DNA of 22,463 bases from a virus. The notes below the pieces were generated by a model, which had not been told where the DNA came from, searched no databases, and worked only from the letters and a program-made list of their open reading frames with translations. How positions within the stretch are numbered: the stretch's first letter is position 1; each line of letters begins with the position of its first letter. Shown piece after piece: positions 1 through 7,845 of this stretch. The position numbers were made by a program, and so were the translations under genes. The stretch is taken from positions 1 to 22,463 of the IMG/VR virus record IMGVR_UViG_3300015371_001884; one strand, given 5' to 3'.

Positions 1-323
1 CCGAGCGTGGCCTGGAAGTCGACCAGCCCGCGCGCGCCGAAGATGGCCGCCAGCCCGGTGGCGCGGCGCATCAGGAAGCCGTGCAGCGGCACGACCACCA
101 GGGGCGCGGCCGACCGGGGGTCGAACGCCTCGTCGTCGTTGTCATCGCCCCAGGCGCTGCGCGCCAGCGGGACGAGCGAATCGATCCGCTCGATGTCGAA
201 GGCCCACACCCCGCCGCGCATCCAGGCGCGCGGGTCGGTGTCGCCCAGCAACGTCACGGCGGCCGGCGGCGTGATCGCCGGGACGGCCGGCGGGTCGATC
301 AGCTTGCTTTCGGGAGCAGCCAT
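1..323 (-). CDS. Capsid maturation protease, S49/ClpP-like, N-terminal part (runs off left edge)
   Basis: About 107 codons are visible from an ATG at 321-323, preceded by GGAGG with 7-nt spacing; the frame stays open to the window edge. The segment VVVPLHGFLMRRATGLAAIFGA matches the first core strand and turn of phage S49/SppA-like head proteases, where a hydrophobic strand plus a 'G-x-L-x-x-R' turn precedes the catalytic region. Its start overlaps the portal 3' end by 25 bp, the usual portal-protease order. Such enzymes cleave the scaffold or delta domain of the capsid during head maturation. The catalytic Ser and Lys would lie beyond the window, so the family call rests on this short match and on position. 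Confidence 0.72.
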   Translation of the reverse strand, partial: MAAPESKLIDPPAVPAITPPAAVTLLGDTDPRAWMRGGVWAFDIERIDSLVPLARSAWGDDNDDEAFDPRSAAPLVVVPLHGFLMRRATGLAAIFGARGLVDFQATL

Positions 324-1618
324 TGTGGCCTCCACGAGAGGATCTCCGCGACGCGTGCGGCGATCTTCTCGGTCGCGCCCGGATCACTGGCCGGGTCGCC
401 TGGGTTCTGGTCCGCCGCCGATGCCGTGGTGGTGTTCATCGGCATCAGGAGTTCGTCGCCGCCGTCGAGGTGCGGCAAGTTCAGGCGCGAGCGGCCCTCG
501 TTCCTCGTCATGACAGGCCCGCCGACGAGCACTTGGATCGCCCGCGCCTGCTCTTCGAAGCTCCCTTTCAGCTTCTCGGAGATGTTGAACTCCGTGTAGA
601 CGCGGTCGGGGTCGTGGTACTCGGGCAGCAGGCCCAGGTTGACCTCGTCCTCCAGCTGCACGGTGATCGGCGCGAGGCAGTCCTGATAGAGCTGCTTGTG
701 CTGCTCGCGGACGTTGCTGAACGTCGCGTGTTCGAGGATGCCGACGTTCGTCAGGGGGATCTGATAGACCCGCGCCACTTCTTCGATGTTCAGCTGCCGG
801 GTCTTGTTGGCTTCCGTGTCCGCCATCGAGTAGGCCGCCTGCTTCCAGGTCATGCCGTCCTCCAGGATGGCGACACGCCCCGCGCGCGCCGGGCCGGTGT
901 ACTTCTCTTCCCACTGCTGGCGGAACTTCTCGCGCGCCGGATCGGACCACTGCCCCGATTCCTTCGGGCGCTCGATCACGCCCGCGATGCGCGCGCCGTT
1001 CCGCCACAGCGCAAGGCGATGGTCGGAGGCGGCCCGTTCCTCCGCGAGCGTGCGCCGGAGCGTTTCCAGCGGGGAGCAGCTGGCCCACTCGCTCTCGGGG
1101 TCGTAGAAGCGGAAGTGCAGCACGTCCTGCGGCCGCAGGTCGTAGGTCGCGGTGTCGGTCGTCCAGGTGTAGTGGTCCGGGCCGAACGTCGAGGGCTCCA
1201 GGCTGATCGTCGGGGGCGGCACGCGCCACAGCGCCTTGCGCGCGCCCGGCCGGCCGACCTTCACCCAGAAGGCGTGCCCGAAGATCGACAGGTCCGCGAC
1301 CGTCCCGGCGATCAGCCGCGACGGCGTGCACTGCGGGTTGGGGTGCGCCAGGAGCTGCGCGAGGCCGCCATCCCGATTGCGGTCCCGGCCGTTGGTCTGG
1401 TCGTTGCGCTCGAACACCTGGAGCGCGAGCTGGCCGATGTTGCGGCTGAGGAAGTCGACGCAGACGCGGACGTTGGGCTGCGTCCGGTACAGCTGCCCGT
1501 AGTCGCCGCGCAGCCCGCCGACGCCACTGACGAGCGCGCTGTCGACGCCGCCCCAGGACGGGCCGGCTCGCGCGGTATGCATCGCGCGCGTGGCGCCTTC
1601 AGTCAGGATGACGGGCAC
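299..1618 (-). CDS. Phage portal protein, HK97 family
   Basis: This 439-aa protein would form the dodecameric portal ring at the capsid vertex through which DNA is packaged and to which the tail attaches. Family-typical segments are NVRVCVDFLSRNIGQLALQVF (about 50-70), AHPNPQ and IFGHAFWVK in the first third, then a central GPARAGRVAILEDGMTWK and the IEEVARVYQIPLTNVGI stretch common in PF04860 portals. Length fits the family. The outermost start is GTG (1618) without a clear ribosome site; an ATG 12 codons in (1582) is preceded by GAAGG at long spacing, so the exact start is uncertain. It lies downstream of the terminase genes and overlaps the protease by 25 bp. Confidence 0.93.
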   Translation of the reverse strand: MPVILTEGATRAMHTARAGPSWGGVDSALVSGVGGLRGDYGQLYRTQPNVRVCVDFLSRNIGQLALQVFERNDQTNGRDRNRDGGLAQLLAHPNPQCTPSRLIAGTVADLSIFGHAFWVKVGRPGARKALWRVPPPTISLEPSTFGPDHYTWTTDTATYDLRPQDVLHFRFYDPESEWASCSPLETLRRTLAEERAASDHRLALWRNGARIAGVIERPKESGQWSDPAREKFRQQWEEKYTGPARAGRVAILEDGMTWKQAAYSMADTEANKTRQLNIEEVARVYQIPLTNVGILEHATFSNVREQHKQLYQDCLAPITVQLEDEVNLGLLPEYHDPDRVYTEFNISEKLKGSFEEQARAIQVLVGGPVMTRNEGRSRLNLPHLDGGDELLMPMNTTTASAADQNPGDPASDPGATEKIAARVAEILSWRPQWLLPKAS

Positions 1619-1671
1619 GAATCGAGAGGGTGCGCGTGCGACACACGCCTCGACAAGGGGGTGCCCTACAG

Positions 1672-1690
1672 ATGGCGCCTAATGGCGCCT
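1672..1690. repeat. Tandem 10-bp direct repeat between HTH gene and portal
   Basis: ATGGCGCCT occurs at 1672-1680 and 1682-1690, separated by one base; each copy contains the palindrome GGCGCC. It lies in the only gap of this gene block (1619-1716), between the small HTH gene and the portal. It could be a binding site controlling portal-onward transcription, but no clear -35/-10 pair accompanies it. Confidence 0.4.
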
Positions 1691-1716
1691 GATGACACCT
1701 ATTCGACCAGGAGCGC

Positions 1717-1935
1717 CTAGCCGAAATCGTCGCTGCCGTCGTCGTCCAGGCCCGATGCCTCGGGATAGGACACGCGGACGCCAGTGCGGGGGCCGCGCCG
1801 CGAGACATGCAGCAGCCCCTTGTCGACCCAACGCCACGCGGTGCGCCGCGAGATGCCTTCCTGCTCGCACAGGTCGCGCACGCGCATCCGACCGGCCGGC
1901 GGTGAGGGCGGCGGGGCTGTTCGGGAATCGCTCAT
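1717..1935 (-). CDS. Small HTH (excisionase/MerR-type, HTH_17-like) DNA-binding protein
   Basis: A 72-aa protein with a helix-turn-helix at about residues 17-50: MRVRDLCEQEGISRRTAWRW followed by VDKGLLHVSRRGP. This matches the HTH_17/excisionase pattern in which an 'S-R-R-T-A-W-R-W-V-x-x-G-L' recognition helix and wing contact DNA. The N terminus is Pro/Ser rich and the C terminus acidic (ending DDDGSDDFG). Its start codon overlaps the stop of the upstream membrane-protein gene (ATGA), so it is co-translated with the packaging genes. It may regulate the portal and later genes across the following 98-bp gap. The HTH call is firm; its regulatory target is inferred. Confidence 0.8.
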   Translation of the reverse strand: MSDSRTAPPPSPPAGRMRVRDLCEQEGISRRTAWRWVDKGLLHVSRRGPRTGVRVSYPEASGLDDDGSDDFG

Positions 1936-2210
1936 GGCAGTACCTGCAGGAAGAGGACCCGGGTCCGGGGCACGAACGTCTGTCCGTCCAGCTTCGGCGG
2001 CTCACCGGGGTGGCCCAGCAGTTCCGCCTGCGCCACCACCAGCCAGTCGCCGGTGACGCCGACCAGCACGCCGCGCACGGCGGTGTCGTCGTCGTAGTTG
2101 ATCAGCACCCGGCGCTTGATCGCCGGCATCCGGGTCCGCCACCAGAGCAGCGCGAGGGTGGACACCCAGGCCCCGATCACCGACGCCAGCGCCAGCAGGA
2201 GTATAGCCAC
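1932..2210 (-). CDS. Small single-TM membrane protein
   Basis: A 92-aa protein with one N-terminal membrane segment, VAILLLALASVIGAWVSTLALLWW (about residues 1-24), followed by RTRMPAIKRR and a soluble beta-rich domain (VLINYDDDTAVRGVLVGV...). Basic residues just after the TM suggest the soluble domain is cytoplasmic. The start is GTG, preceded by GAGGAA at 4 nt; that ribosome site overlaps the terminase stop codon, so translation is probably coupled. Small one-TM proteins with this kind of domain sit between terminase and portal in many actinobacterial and proteobacterial phages, but I do not know a function. Confidence 0.8.
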   Translation of the reverse strand: MAILLLALASVIGAWVSTLALLWWRTRMPAIKRRVLINYDDDTAVRGVLVGVTGDWLVVAQAELLGHPGEPPKLDGQTFVPRTRVLFLQVLP

Positions 2211-2216
2211 GTTTCC

Positions 2217-3926
2217 TCACCAATCATCGAGGGTTGGGAAGCCCGGGTCACCGCCGTCGCCGGATTCGACGGTCATCAGGTCGTGGTCCTCGTAGGCCGA
2301 CCCGATCATGTGCCGCAGCAGCCGGTCCAGGCCCATCAGCAGCGCCACGATGCCATCGATCTTGTCGACCGCGCGCTTCTTGTCGGGCTTCATGTTGCCG
2401 GCCGCATCGCGCGACGCGACCATGTTGCCGGCCATCCACCGCAGCACCGGGTGGCCGCCGTGGCGCAGCTTTCCGCTCACGACCCGTGAGCCGAGTTCCG
2501 CCATCGGGTTGGTCATCGTCGCGTAGCCCTGCCGCGTCTGCACCATCAGCAGCCCGGCCTGCTCCAGCTCCAGGGCGAGCTGCAGCGCGTTCCACGGGTC
2601 GTAGCCGACCTCGCTCACGCCCCAGGTGTCGCACAGCGCCAGGGTATCGGTCTTGACCCGGGCGAAGTCGATCACGTTGCCCGGCGTGACGGACAGGACG
2701 CCCTCGTTCACCCACTGGCCGTAGGGCACGCGGTCGTTGCGCGTGCGCTCCTCCAGCTTGGCCTCGGGAATCCACAGCCGGGGGATCACCTCGATCACCT
2801 CGTCACCGGCGTTGATGACCACGCAGCACGCCGCGAGGTCGCGGGTCGACGCGAGGTCCAGGCCCGCGTAGGCTGGGCGGCCCTGGTCGCGGGTCGTCGT
2901 GATGGCGCCGGCGCAGAGGTCCCAGGCCCGCATGTCGATCCACCGCTCGGCCTGCTCCGTCCACTGGTTCAGGTGCTTCTGGCGGAACACGTTCTGCGCC
3001 GCCGGCAGCTGGCGCGCCTTGGCCGCCTTGTCCTTCAGGTAGTCGGGCTTCACCGAGATGCCGAAGTTCGGGTTGGCCTTCTGCCATGTCGCCTCCTGGG
3101 TGTAGTCGTCGTCCGCTTCGGCGTGGGCGATGAACGCGAACCACGCCGGGTCGACGAAGGCGTCCGCCGTGAAGCCGTCGAGCAGCTTCGCCGAGTAGTC
3201 GTGGTGGCGCCAGCAGATCGACAGCTGCCCGACGCCGGCCGTCGTGATCTCGACCTGCAGGGGCTGGCGCCGCGCCGCCATCGACGTCTCGATCACGTCG
3301 ACCACGCCGCTGTTGCGGTGGGCGTGGAGCTCGTCGATGATCGCCCCGTGCGTGTTCAGGCCGTCCATCGTGGTGTCGTCGGCGCTCACGGCCTGGAGCG
3401 TCGAGGCGGACGCCTCCTGGCTGATCGCGTGCTTGCCGACCTGGATGCGCTTCCTGAGCGGGGGCGAGAGCAGGACCATCTGCCGGCACGCCTCGAACAC
3501 GATGCGCGCCTGCTCCCGCTTCGTCGCCGCGCAGTAGACCTCGGCGCCGGGCTCGCGGTCGATGAACGCGAGGTACAGCGCGATGCCGGCGCCGATGGTG
3601 CTCTTGCCGTTCTTGCGCGGCAGCTCGATGTAGGCGACGCGGAACCGGCGCAGGCCGTCGTCGCGCCGCCAGCCGAACAGGCACCCGATCACGAACTCCT
3701 GCCACGGCTCCAGGTGTAACGGTTGGCCGCGCCACTCGTTCTTCCAATGGCGCAGGTAGCCGCTGAAGAACTGGATCGCGTGCAGCGCGTGGCCGAGCGA
3801 CCAGTGGTGGCCCGCGAGGTGCTTCAGGTCGTGGAGGTGCCGGGCGCACGATGCCTTGTGGAGCGAGCCGCACAGCACCTTGCCGGCGACCACCGTGCGG
3901 GCGTAGCTGAGGACTGGATCGGTCAC
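2217..3926 (-). CDS. terL: Terminase large subunit (packaging ATPase/nuclease)
   Basis: This 569-aa protein drives ATP-dependent DNA packaging and cuts concatemers. The ATPase half shows the deviant Walker A motif LPRKNGKS at about residues 102-109 and Walker B with catalytic Glu at AIIDE (195-199). The nuclease half shows the RNase H-like acidic residues D357 (GLDLAST), D443 (GYDPW) and D524 (KIDGIVAL). This is the Terminase_1/YmfN-like type used with P27 small subunits and HK97 portals. The start is GTG at 3926, four bases after the small-subunit stop, with no strong ribosome site, so translational reinitiation is likely. Full family length and all key residues are present, so it should be functional. 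Confidence 0.96.
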   Translation of the reverse strand: MTDPVLSYARTVVAGKVLCGSLHKASCARHLHDLKHLAGHHWSLGHALHAIQFFSGYLRHWKNEWRGQPLHLEPWQEFVIGCLFGWRRDDGLRRFRVAYIELPRKNGKSTIGAGIALYLAFIDREPGAEVYCAATKREQARIVFEACRQMVLLSPPLRKRIQVGKHAISQEASASTLQAVSADDTTMDGLNTHGAIIDELHAHRNSGVVDVIETSMAARRQPLQVEITTAGVGQLSICWRHHDYSAKLLDGFTADAFVDPAWFAFIAHAEADDDYTQEATWQKANPNFGISVKPDYLKDKAAKARQLPAAQNVFRQKHLNQWTEQAERWIDMRAWDLCAGAITTTRDQGRPAYAGLDLASTRDLAACCVVINAGDEVIEVIPRLWIPEAKLEERTRNDRVPYGQWVNEGVLSVTPGNVIDFARVKTDTLALCDTWGVSEVGYDPWNALQLALELEQAGLLMVQTRQGYATMTNPMAELGSRVVSGKLRHGGHPVLRWMAGNMVASRDAAGNMKPDKKRAVDKIDGIVALLMGLDRLLRHMIGSAYEDHDLMTVESGDGGDPGFPTLDDW

Positions 3927-3929
3927 GCA

Positions 3930-4457
3930 TCAGCGCTTGAACGGCAAGACGGTCGGGCCGGCGAGGAACGTGTCGAACGGGTCCTCGTCGCCAGCGTCCT
4001 GGGTCACGACCTTGCTGCTCGTCGCCGGGCTCAACCCGAACTCGCCCAGGAGGCGCATCAGGAGATCCGACTGCCCGCGCAGCTGCTTGACGAGCGGGTT
4101 GTCGACGATGCGCGTCCGGTGCTTGCCCTGGATGTCATCCCAGCTCTGGACGATCACGCTCTTGCGCCCCATCAGCGCCCACTCTTCCCGCTTCCGCCGA
4201 TAGTCCGCCAGGGCCTCGGCCAGCACCGTCAGCATGTGCCCGTGCGCCGGGCTGAGCACCTTGGCGGTCTCCAGCATCGGCGTGAGGTCGTTCCAGGCCG
4301 CGACCGCATAGGGGTCGTCCGCGACGTGCGGGGGCATCGCCGGCCGGCCCTGGCCGCCCCAGGTCGGTTCCCGGCTGACGTCGTGGCGGATGACCGAGCC
4401 CCGCAGGCGCTTCGTCTCAGTCGGGATGCGGCGTCGGCCGCTGCGCTTGTTGCCCAT
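3930..4457 (-). CDS. terS: Terminase small subunit, P27 family
   Basis: A 175-aa protein starting at ATG 4455-4457 (MGNKRSGRRR), preceded by GAGGA; a longer open frame upstream overlaps the previous gene and lacks a ribosome site. The basic N terminus is followed by a region typical of P27/Terminase_4: PHVADDPYAVAAWNDLTPML, a long helical stretch EALADYRRKREEWA, and the conserved C-terminal NPLVKQLRGQSDLLMRLLGEFGLSP. Family members bind the packaging initiation site and stimulate the large subunit. It lies immediately upstream of that gene (3-bp gap), and its 5' end overlaps the preceding small gene by about 40 bp. Confidence 0.92.
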   Translation of the reverse strand: MGNKRSGRRRIPTETKRLRGSVIRHDVSREPTWGGQGRPAMPPHVADDPYAVAAWNDLTPMLETAKVLSPAHGHMLTVLAEALADYRRKREEWALMGRKSVIVQSWDDIQGKHRTRIVDNPLVKQLRGQSDLLMRLLGEFGLSPATSSKVVTQDAGDEDPFDTFLAGPTVLPFKR

Positions 4458-4698
4458 CGGGTCCTCGGAGCTGATAGCGGTACTGGCGCGGGTTGGAACG
4501 GTCCACGGCGACGATGCGGCCTTCACGGCGCAGCGCCGCCATCAGCCCCACGCCGTGTCGGGCTTGCCCGCTGAGCGCCCGCGCGACCACCGCGACGTCG
4601 GCGGCGCCGAAGGTGTCCTCGGGGAAGTCGCGGAGGATCTCCACGGCGTTTTGCAGCTCCCAGGTCGACCAACGCCACACGCGCCCGTGACGCGGCAT
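4417..4698 (-). CDS. Small hypothetical protein, winged-helix-like
   Basis: A 93-aa protein beginning MPRHGRVWRWSTWELQNAVE; the same frame stays open far upstream, but the true start is the ATG at 4696-4698, which shares one base with the stop of the upstream gene (TGATG). The pattern helix, then FGAADVAVVARALSGQ, then GLMAALRREGRIVAVDRSNPRQYRYQL resembles a winged helix: two helices followed by a beta-hairpin ending in an 'R-Q-Y-R' strand. It may bind DNA, conceivably as a terminase accessory or regulator, but this rests on pattern only. The C terminus overlaps the terminase small-subunit start. Confidence 0.72.
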   Translation of the reverse strand: MPRHGRVWRWSTWELQNAVEILRDFPEDTFGAADVAVVARALSGQARHGVGLMAALRREGRIVAVDRSNPRQYRYQLRGPDGQQAQRPTPHPD

Positions 4699-5090
4699 CA
4701 GTGCTTTCTCCCGAACAGGTCGCCCTGCGCCGACGGCGGCGGCGTGCTCGCGTCCGCGTCGTCCGCCAGGGCGGCCCGGATGGCGAGGTACTCCTGCGAG
4801 GCTTTCGGGCTGCGCGAACACGCCAAGCTCACGTCCTGCGGGCAGCACGGCGAGAAGTAGAGCCGGCCCTTGAACCGCTTGCCACCCCGCTCCCGGACCT
4901 TGCTGATGATCGCCCCGCAGGTCACGCAGGGGTCCTTGATGCCTTGCAGGCGCCGCAGCTCCCGGCCATCGGTCGGGCGCACGACCTCCAGGCGCACCCG
5001 CGCGCCACGGCTGCCCGTGTCCCGCGCGTAGCGTTCGGCCCGCAGGTGCCGCTTCAAGAGCGGCCACTCGGGATGCGCCAGGATTGACAT
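4698..5090 (-). CDS. Zinc-ribbon-like hypothetical protein
   Basis: A 130-aa protein with a Cys4-type element in the middle: DPCVTCGAIISKVRERGGKRFKGRLYFSPCCP, i.e. CxxC, about 25 residues, then CC. This looks like a small zinc ribbon. The N terminus (HPEWPLLKRHLRAERYARDT) is basic and helical, the C terminus Pro/Ser rich ending DLFGRKH. Phage proteins of this form are common just before terminase genes, sometimes as HNH-like relics, but no HNH catalytic motif is visible here. Its stop overlaps the next start (TGATG), showing operon organisation. Confidence 0.75.
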   Translation of the reverse strand: MSILAHPEWPLLKRHLRAERYARDTGSRGARVRLEVVRPTDGRELRRLQGIKDPCVTCGAIISKVRERGGKRFKGRLYFSPCCPQDVSLACSRSPKASQEYLAIRAALADDADASTPPPSAQGDLFGRKH

Positions 5091-5094
5091 CGGG

Positions 5095-5586
5095 TTACTC
5101 CTTCCGCAGGCTGCGCCAGTGCTGCTCGTGCCACACGGCGAGGCGGCGGCAATGCGCGCAGCGGATGTAGCACGGCCACGCGACCACCAGCCGCGCGTCG
5201 ACCAGGATGAAGTGCTGGCACCAGCAGCAGGTGAACAGCCGGTGATCGGTCGTCGGCGGCGCCGGCTTCGGCTTCTCGGTGCGGACCACTTGTCGATACT
5301 CCCCGTCGGGCTGGGCGATGGTCGGCACCCCAGGGCTGGGGTTCAGCGGGCACCGGCGGAAGCCGCGCACGAACGGGGCGACCCGGGGATCGCCGCTGCG
5401 GAAGCCGACCGTCAGGTCGACCGCCGAGTGCTGACCGACGTTCTGCGCGCCGGCCACCAGGAGCGCGTCGATCCGTTCGTACATCGGGCCGGCGAACCAG
5501 TGCGCGTTGAACTCGTGCCGCTCGGCCTCGGTCGGGATGTGCGCCGGGCTGGGTGATCGGAAGCCGCGCCGCCGGGCGAGCGCCAT
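5095..5586 (-). CDS. Hypothetical protein with C-terminal zinc ribbon
   Basis: A 163-aa protein starting MALARRRGFRSPSPAHIPTE at ATG 5584-5586, overlapping the methyltransferase stop (TGATG). The same frame is open far upstream, but that part only mirrors the methyltransferase gene. Residues 20-105 have no recognisable domain. Residues 119-147 form a ribbon, FTCCWCQHFILVD...YIRCAHCRR, with paired CxxC knuckles 20 residues apart and a Trp/His-rich tail (VWHEQHWRSL). Metal binding is likely; the role is unknown. It sits between the methyltransferase and another zinc-ribbon gene, so a DNA- or RNA-related job is plausible. Confidence 0.78.
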   Translation of the reverse strand: MALARRRGFRSPSPAHIPTEAERHEFNAHWFAGPMYERIDALLVAGAQNVGQHSAVDLTVGFRSGDPRVAPFVRGFRRCPLNPSPGVPTIAQPDGEYRQVVRTEKPKPAPPTTDHRLFTCCWCQHFILVDARLVVAWPCYIRCAHCRRLAVWHEQHWRSLRKE

Positions 5587-6944
5587 CACGCCTCCTTCGG
5601 GCGCCGGGGCGCCTTCGCCACCTTCGCGCGCCGCCGTTCCGGCTTCACGCCGGTGAACTTCTCGAACCGCTTCACGATCACGTCGCAATAGATGGGGTCC
5701 AGCTCCATCAGCCGCGCGACGCGGTTGTTCATCTGGCACCCGATCAGCGTCGACCCGCTGCCGCCGAACAGGTCGAGGACCAGTTCGTCGGGCCGCGACG
5801 AGAACGTGAGCGCCTTGGCGCACAGTTCGACCGGCTTCTCGGTCAGGTGCAGCATCGCGGTGTGGGTGAGCTTCTTGGCCTGCCAGAGGTCGGTGGCGTT
5901 GGGCGGCCCGAAGTAGCGGTGCGGCTTGCCCTCGCGCCAGCCGTAGAACGCCATCTCGTAGGCGAACATCATGTCGCTGCGGGTCAGGACCGGATGCATC
6001 TTGTCCCAGACGATGACCTGCGACGGGTGGAGGTGCGCCGTCGAGAACGCCAGCGGGTAGGCGCCCAGGTTCATGAAGCCCGACCAGCAGTAGAACGTGT
6101 GGCCGGGCCGCAGCACGCGCGCGATCTGCGTGCACCACCCGATCAGCAGCGCCGCGAACGCCTTGTCGCCGACCCAGTCGTTCAGCAGCGGCCGGTCCTT
6201 GGCGCGCATCGCCTGATCGGTTTTCTTCAGCCCGACCGCCTTGCGGCCCCACCGCTGCTTGTTGCTGACCATCGCGTTGTTCGAACGCGGCTCCACCTTC
6301 ACGTTGTAGGGCGGGTCGGTGTAGACCAGATCGATGCCGGGGTCGCCCTCCAGCAGGCGGTCGACGTCGGCCGGGTCGCCGGCATCGCCGCACACCAGCC
6401 GATGCCGCCCGAGCAGGTAGAGGTCGCCGCGCTGCGTCTCGGCCACCTTCGGCGCCTCGGGCACGTCGTCGGGATCGGTGAGCCCGTCCTCGGGCGCCGG
6501 GTTGAGCAGCCGCGCGAGGTCCTTCTCCTGGAAGCCGAACAGCGTCATGTCGACGTTGCCGGCCACGCCCTGCAGCTCCTGGGCAAGGAGTTCGACGTGC
6601 CACGTCGCCAGCTCGCTGGTCTTGTTGTCGGCGATGCGATAGGCGCGGGCCTGATCGTCCGTCATGTCGAGGGCGACGTGGACCGGCACCCGTGGCAGCT
6701 CGAGGAGCAGCGCGGCCTTCCAGCGCGTGTGGCCGACGACGATCACGTCGTCCTTGTCGACCACGATGGGCTGCCGGAAGCCGAAGTGCTTGATGCTCTC
6801 CGCGACCGACGCGATGGCGCCCTCGTTCACGCGCGGGTTGGTCGCGTAGGGCTTCAGGGTGTGCGGGTCGCGCCACTCGACGGTCCAGTGCTTCAGGAGC
6901 GGGTCGCTGGCGGCTTCGACGGCGGCAACAGTGGCGGTGGTCAT
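5586..6944 (-). CDS. ParB/Srx-domain fused to DNA adenine/cytosine-N4 methyltransferase
   Basis: A 452-aa fusion. Residues 25-110 form a ParB/Srx-like N-terminal domain (LKPYATNPRVNEGAIASVAE, then GHTRWKAA in the place of the ParB 'GERRxRA' nucleotide box, then DNKTSE). Residues about 180-430 are an S-adenosylmethionine-dependent amino-methyltransferase: catalytic motif IV DPPY at 210-213 precedes the AdoMet-binding motif DLFGGSGS at 391-398, the order of the beta class (N6_N4_Mtase). Such fusions occur in many phages and modify phage DNA, often against host restriction. No cognate restriction enzyme is adjacent. The start overlaps the upstream 59-aa gene by ATGA. Substrate base and target sequence cannot be read from the sequence. 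Confidence 0.93.
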   Translation of the reverse strand: MTTATVAAVEAASDPLLKHWTVEWRDPHTLKPYATNPRVNEGAIASVAESIKHFGFRQPIVVDKDDVIVVGHTRWKAALLLELPRVPVHVALDMTDDQARAYRIADNKTSELATWHVELLAQELQGVAGNVDMTLFGFQEKDLARLLNPAPEDGLTDPDDVPEAPKVAETQRGDLYLLGRHRLVCGDAGDPADVDRLLEGDPGIDLVYTDPPYNVKVEPRSNNAMVSNKQRWGRKAVGLKKTDQAMRAKDRPLLNDWVGDKAFAALLIGWCTQIARVLRPGHTFYCWSGFMNLGAYPLAFSTAHLHPSQVIVWDKMHPVLTRSDMMFAYEMAFYGWREGKPHRYFGPPNATDLWQAKKLTHTAMLHLTEKPVELCAKALTFSSRPDELVLDLFGGSGSTLIGCQMNNRVARLMELDPIYCDVIVKRFEKFTGVKPERRRAKVAKAPRRPKEA

Positions 6945-7120
6945 GCGGGGGATCTCATCCAGAACAGGAACGCGACGACGGCGACGGCCGCCGCCCAGGC
7001 CAGCAGCATCACAACGACCCAGACCAGGACGGCGCCGCTCGGGTCGGGCGGTTCATTCAGCGCGTCCAGCCGTCTCACGATCTCGGTGCGGTGCGGCTCC
7101 GGGGCGTCGAGTCGTTTCAT
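6941..7120 (-). CDS. 59-aa single-TM membrane protein
   Basis: A short gene: ATG at 7118-7120, stop TGA at 6941-6943 overlapping the methyltransferase ATG (ATGA). The N-terminal 27 residues are charged and soluble (MKRLDAPEPHRTEIVRRLDA), and residues about 31-55 form a strongly hydrophobic helix (VLVWVVVMLLAWAAAVAVVA). The likely ribosome site is AAAGG about 9 nt upstream. It overlaps the upstream 259-aa gene by 68 bp, which is unusual but supported by the clean TM segment and the junction. A membrane anchor or small holin/antiholin-like role is possible but unproven. Confidence 0.68.
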   Translation of the reverse strand: MKRLDAPEPHRTEIVRRLDALNEPPDPSGAVLVWVVVMLLAWAAAVAVVAFLFWMRSPA

Positions 7121-7832
7121 CGCGGCCGCCTTTCGTCTCAGCGTTCACGCCATCCGTCTCGCGTCGCGCCGGCACGAGAACCAGCGCCCGGGCGACCGCG
7201 AGGTCCAGCGCCGCGACCGCGTCGTCGCCGTCGGCCCGGGCGGCCTCCTGTAGCGCCGGCAGCCCGGTCAGGATGGAATCGAGCACTTCCCAGCGCGTCG
7301 CCGGGCGCCCTTGGCAGAACCACAGGCATTCCTCGGGGTCGCCGACCTGGAACAGCACGCCCGACCGGATCGGCGCGCCGGCCTTGAAGTCGCGCGGGTG
7401 GATGTGGTCGACGCGATAGCTCGTCGTGATCCAGACCAACGCGACGCCGGGATTGCGGTCCAGGCCCATGCCGGCCGGCTGCTGCCCGTCCGCTGGCATC
7501 CCCTGCGGCCGCCGGGGCCGGGACGGCTGCGTCAGGAACGGGCACGCCTGGGCGGCGTAGACCGCGCAGTCGCGGTGCGAGGGCGGTTCCGACGAGACGC
7601 GGTTGATCGCGCACATCGGCCCGATGTTGAACGCGAGGTGACGCCCGAGCGTCTGCCCGCAAAGCCAGCACAACTTCTCGCGCACCGCCTGGGTGGCCTT
7701 GGCGCCGTCCATCACCCGGAAGTCGGGCTCGCCGTTGACGTAGCCGACGAACCAGGGCACGAGGTAGCCGCGTCGGTCACGCGGCAGGCGGGCCATCTTC
7801 GGGGGCGCGGGCACGGGGTCCTGGTTGGGCAT
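7053..7832 (-). CDS. Conserved Cys-rich phage hypothetical protein
   Basis: A 259-aa protein, start ATG 7832 with GGAGGG at 6 nt. The core is KLCWLCGQTLGRHLAFNIGP then MCAINRVSSEPPSHRDCAVY and AAQACPFLTQPSRPRR, a cysteine-rich signature (CxxC ... C ... C ... C) that I recognise from recurrent uncharacterised proteins of high-GC phages and bacteria, probably a zinc- or cluster-binding domain. Downstream, GVALVWITTSYRV and GVLFQVGDPEECLWFCQGRPATRWE look like beta strands of a second domain, and a helical tail follows. The last about 22 residues overlap the 59-aa membrane-protein gene. Function unknown. Confidence 0.8.
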   Translation of the reverse strand: MPNQDPVPAPPKMARLPRDRRGYLVPWFVGYVNGEPDFRVMDGAKATQAVREKLCWLCGQTLGRHLAFNIGPMCAINRVSSEPPSHRDCAVYAAQACPFLTQPSRPRRPQGMPADGQQPAGMGLDRNPGVALVWITTSYRVDHIHPRDFKAGAPIRSGVLFQVGDPEECLWFCQGRPATRWEVLDSILTGLPALQEAARADGDDAVAALDLAVARALVLVPARRETDGVNAETKGGRDETTRRPGAAPHRDRETAGRAE

Positions 7833-7845
7833 CGGTTCCCTCCGG

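Noticed and set aside
323-1720. Long plus-strand open frame opposite the portal gene
   Set aside because: It lacks a ribosome site and recognisable domains and mirrors the portal codons; high GC makes such antisense frames common. The same applies to 5553-7253 and 14999-16687.
5587-6876. Upstream extension of the 163-aa zinc-ribbon protein to 593 aa
   Set aside because: The extension is Arg/Ala/Gly shadow sequence of the methyltransferase; the ATG at 5586 fits the TGATG junction.
5586-6944. Partition ParB protein
   Set aside because: Only the N-terminal ParB/Srx domain is present, fused to a methyltransferase; the central HTH and dimer domains of partition ParB are missing and there is no parA.
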